Assembly: GCA_030533445.1 (NCBI GenBank)
Contig: CM060064.1
Location: 40,269,787 to 40,333,786, forward strand
DNA from: Cyprinodon diabolis
Taxonomy: Eukaryota > Chordata > Actinopteri > Cyprinodontiformes > Cyprinodontidae
Length of the DNA stretch: 64,000 nt
Reading direction: 5' to 3'
Shown here: positions 61,005 through 64,000 of the stretch, piece by piece
How the letters are laid out: each line of letters begins with the position of its first letter
Position numbering within the stretch: the stretch's first letter is position 1
Notes under the pieces: model-generated
Told to the model about the DNA's origin: nothing
Databases searched by the model: none
What the model saw: the letters and a program-made list of their open reading frames with translations, nothing else
Made by a program: the position numbers and the translations under genes

Positions 61005-62785
61005 TTAAACAAACTGGTGTTCTTTATTGGGACTATATGAAAATTATGTTTTAATTTCTATTTACCAATCTGTTTTTATCCTATTTTATTTCAACAAACC
61101 CGATGTTGTGAACTTTCCTATTCCTGTTTGCGACACTATCGCAGTTCAACCTGGCTGCATTCCAACGGATCGGAGCAGAGCGAAACGTGGAATTGCTCTG
61201 TATTTTGACGGTTAAGGAAGGAGAACATGTACGTGAACTTTGACATTTGGGGAGTTACAGAAAATGTGGAATGGTACTTATTAATTAGCATAACTACCTG
61301 GTTTGCATATCAGCATACATGAATGGAGTGGAGAAGTAACGGTGGACGTGGAAATTGTGCCTTCCCTTCTGGGTGGCGGTGTTCTGTCAGCTCAGCATAC
61401 AGCATCAGGCCAGCATACCCATAGTAATAGGCATTACATAGAATGTCCTCTGTCTCCACTCTCCTTACAGCCAATCACGCTGTTTTATTTCCTGATTTAG
61501 TCAGGTTTTCGTCATAGTTTTGTGCATAAAACAACAAAAAAAAGTCTTTCACTAGGTCCACTAAATACATTAGCTTAAAAAAAAAAAAAAATTAAACCTT
61601 AACCATCTTATTAAAAAAATTATTGGCATTTTAACAAGAATGTATCAAGTGTTTTATGCAAATTAATTTAGAAATGCAATTTCTAACATTTTCATTTTTA
61701 TGTTTAACGCAGGAAAATTGCATCATATATGAAAATAAAATATTTCGCAAAATTATATACGTGGATTGAGCTACTCCTTTAATCCCAACTTTGAACAAGA
61801 TTATTACTTTTTTATGGGCAAACTACAACCTTGTTAGTAATAGGCGTGGTGCTCACATTTGATTCACTTCAATAATCTACCTTCTGCTCCGCCAAGCCAC
61901 TGTATCCAAGATGACATAATGTCCAAATCAATATCAGCGACGATTTGCTGGGCAGGAGATTTGTATGCGTTTTGTAGATGGCTACAGGTGCAGCTAGACC
62001 CTTACCTAAATACACTTAAAACTACCTCAACGCGTGGTTATCCCTTTAATTTTGTATGAAAAATACACATTAAAGTACGTCAACGAAAGTGTATCCATTT
62101 AGTCATGTAGAAAAAAACAATTAAATTACTACTTTTTAGTGTTTTTTGAAGTGGACGGCACACATGGATATTCCTATGGAACAATGTAGTGGTAAATTAC
62201 ATTTATTTGCTGATAAAGGCATTTACAACATAATTTTTTTAACAATAAAACATGCACTCACAAAAAAATCAGGCTAAAAATGTTGATAGAAAATGCACTG
62301 GTGTCACTGCTGAAGCATCTGACCCTGATTGTAGCTAATATCTTATTACCATCGACTGCAGTCAGTAGTCATTTATGCTCCTTTAAGCTCTTAAACTGTC
62401 AGAAAACATTATTTCTTGTACAAAATTCAAACAAGCTAATCACATGCAGGCCAAGTTAAATAGCTCAATTCAGATCCAGCCAAGAGCTGTAAAAGCTTTT
62501 AGTTTGAAGGAGGCCACACATCTATGCAGCCTACTGATGTTTTCGCCGGGGTTCTGGCCTTAGCAACATAAAGCAAACGGATCACCCAATGACCAAAAAA
62601 ATTCATTAACTAATCATCTTCAGAGTTTTGCTTCTAATTACAATCTTAAACTGAAATGCCACCCTTGCATAACATAAACATTAAAATAAACATCTAGAGG
62701 CTGTGTTTGGCACAGAAACACAGTTTGTTCTACCTACATGAAGTAACGGAAAGCAACTGAAAATGTGTAATGGTTATGGGAAACA
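61005..62785. other. No supported gene
   Basis: 61100-61500 is GC-richer and may be part of the MADF-bearing element's leader (TTCCAACGGATCGGAGCAGA). The rest is AT-rich and unassigned. Confidence 0.4.
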
Positions 62786-62787
62786 TA

Positions 62788-64000
62788 CACTATATTGCCA
62801 AAAGTATTTGCTCACCTGCCTTGACTCACATATGAGCTTAAGTGACATCCCGTTCCTAATCCATAGGGTTCAATATGACGTCGGTCCACCCTTTGCAGCT
62901 AGAACAGCTTCAACTCTTCTGGGAAGGCTGTCCACAAGGTTTAGGAGTGTGTTTATGGGAATTTTTGACCATTCTTCCAGAAGCGCATTTGTGAGGTCGC
63001 ACACTGATGTTGGACGAGAAGGCCTGGCTCTCAGTCTCCGCTCTAATTCATCCCAAAGGTGTTCTATCGGGTTGAGGTCAGGACTCTGTGCAGGCCAGTC
63101 AAGTTCATCCACACCAGACTCTGTCATCCATGTCTTTATGGACCTTGCTTTGTGCACTGGTGCACAGTCATGTTGGAAGAGGAAGGGGCCAGCTCCAAAC
63201 TGTTCCCACAAAGTTGGGAGCATGGAATTGTCCAAAATGTCTTGGTATGCTGAAGCATTCAGAGTTCCTTTCACTGGAACTAAGGGGCCAAGCCCAGCTC
63301 CTGAAAAACAACCCCACACCATAATCCCCCCTCCACCAAACTTTACACTTGGCACAATGCAGTCAGACAAGTACCGTTCTCCTGGCAACCGCCAAACCCA
63401 GACCCGTCCATCAGATTGCCAGATGGAGAAGCGCGATTCGTCACTCCAGAGAACGCGTCTCCACTGCTCTAGAGTCCAGTGGCGGCGTGCTTTACACCAC
63501 CGCATCCGACGCTTTGCATTGCACTTGGTTATGTATGGCTTGGATGCAGCTGCTCGACCATGGAAACCCATTCCATGAAGCTCTCTGCGCACTGTTCTTG
63601 AGCTAATCTGAAGGCCACATGAAGTTTGGAGGTCTGTAGTGATTGACTCTGCAGAAAGTTGGCGACCTCTTCGCACTATGCGCTTCAGCATCCGCTGACC
63701 CCGCTCCGTCAGTTTACGTGGCCTACCACTTCGTGGCTGAGTTGCTGTCGTTCCCAAACACTTCCATTTTCTTATAATACAGCTGACAGTTGACTGTGGA
63801 ATATTTAGGAGCGAGGAAATTTCACGACTGGATTTGTTGCACAGGTGGCATCCTATCACAGTTCCACGCTGGAATTCACTGAGCTCCTGAGAGCGACCCA
63901 TTCTTTCACAAATGTTTGTAAAAACAGTCTGCATGCCTAGGTGCTTGAATTTATACACCTGTGGCCATGGAAGTGATTGGAACACCTGATTCCAATAATT
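62788..64000 (-). mobile_element. Tc1-like transposon, copy 3 (cut by window end)
   Basis: Left end as in copies 1 and 2, with TA at 62786-62787. 1213 of the expected 1248 bp are in the window; the last 35 bp, including the right inverted repeat, fall outside. Over the visible part it matches copy 2 and differs from copy 1 only at the base corresponding to 18754. Confidence 0.93.
62870..63901 (-). CDS. Tc1-like DD34E transposase, copy 3 (343 aa)
   Basis: Uninterrupted frame from the ATG at 63901 ([10 protein letters not shown]) to the stop at 62870-62872. The translation is the same as copy 2: GRPRK linker at 59-63; D154, D245 and E280 (DD34E); Gly189 in the GGGG strand. It is potentially functional, although the right terminal repeat cannot be checked here. 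It has the same orientation as the other two copies. Confidence 0.92.
   Translation of the reverse strand: MGRSQELSEFQRGTVIGCHLCNKSSREISSLLNIPQSTVSCIIRKWKCLGTTATQPRSGRPRKLTERGQRMLKRIVRRGRQLSAESITTDLQTSCGLQISSRTVRRELHGMGFHGRAAASKPYITKCNAKRRMRWCKARRHWTLEQWRRVLWSDESRFSIWQSDGRVWVWRLPGERYLSDCIVPSVKFGGGGIMVWGCFSGAGLGPLVPVKGTLNASAYQDILDNSMLPTLWEQFGAGPFLFQHDCAPVHKARSIKTWMTESGVDELDWPAQSPDLNPIEHLWDELERRLRARPSRPTSVCDLTNALLEEWSKIPINTLLNLVDSLPRRVEAVLAAKGGPTSY

Overview
This looks like non-coding DNA from a teleost fish nuclear genome. It is AT-rich, has no bacterial-style gene packing, and shows intron-like splice signals. It is crowded with repeat families typical of fish: several Tc1/mariner groups, hAT miniature elements, a pogo-like element, L2-type LINE 3' ends, tRNA-derived SINEs and Penelope-like tails. 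I see no complete host gene, rRNA, tRNA or CRISPR array. The species cannot be told from the sequence alone.

Layout. 0-6.2 kb: 3' ends of two LINEs, a minus-strand SINE and a 5'-truncated L2-like LINE (minus strand, RT fragments to 6112). 7.8-9 kb: decayed Tc1 pieces. 13.7-14.9 kb: a Penelope-like tail interrupted by a 601-bp hAT element with an 8-bp target duplication. 18.1-19.5 kb: a long (TA)n tract followed by the first intact 1248-bp Tc1 element (copy 1). 21.2-22.8 kb: a 1577-bp Tc1-like element with one nonsense codon. 24.2-25.7 kb: a hAT-like relic, then a truncated Tc1/mariner end against another (TA)n tract. 26.2 kb: a candidate last exon of a minus-strand host gene. 28.9-30.9 kb: a second copy of the 24 kb repeat and an internally deleted pogo-like element. 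35.8-37.1 kb: Tc1 copy 2, apparently nested in an older repeat. 39.0-39.9 kb: a hAT-like element with a zinc-finger ORF. 46.8-47.7 kb and 54.8-55.8 kb: non-autonomous hAT elements. 49.2-50.5 kb: a Tc1 relic split by a SINE with a 24-bp target duplication. 52.1 and 56.7 kb: two well-formed minus-strand candidate exons. 57.1-59.2 kb: a non-autonomous DNA element and a frameshifted Tc1-like element with DD36E spacing. 59.8-61.0 kb: a SINE and a MADF-domain fragment. 62.8 kb to the window end: Tc1 copy 3, cut by the window edge.

The most notable signal is the set of three Tc1 elements with uninterrupted 343-aa DD34E transposase frames. They share orientation and differ at a single base over the part that can be compared, which implies very recent transposition or a very recent duplication or conversion. 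The three candidate exons suggest that roughly 26-57 kb lies within introns of one minus-strand gene, which I could not identify. I did not find evidence of a new multi-gene system; the window is best read as a layered transposon record inside or beside a host gene.
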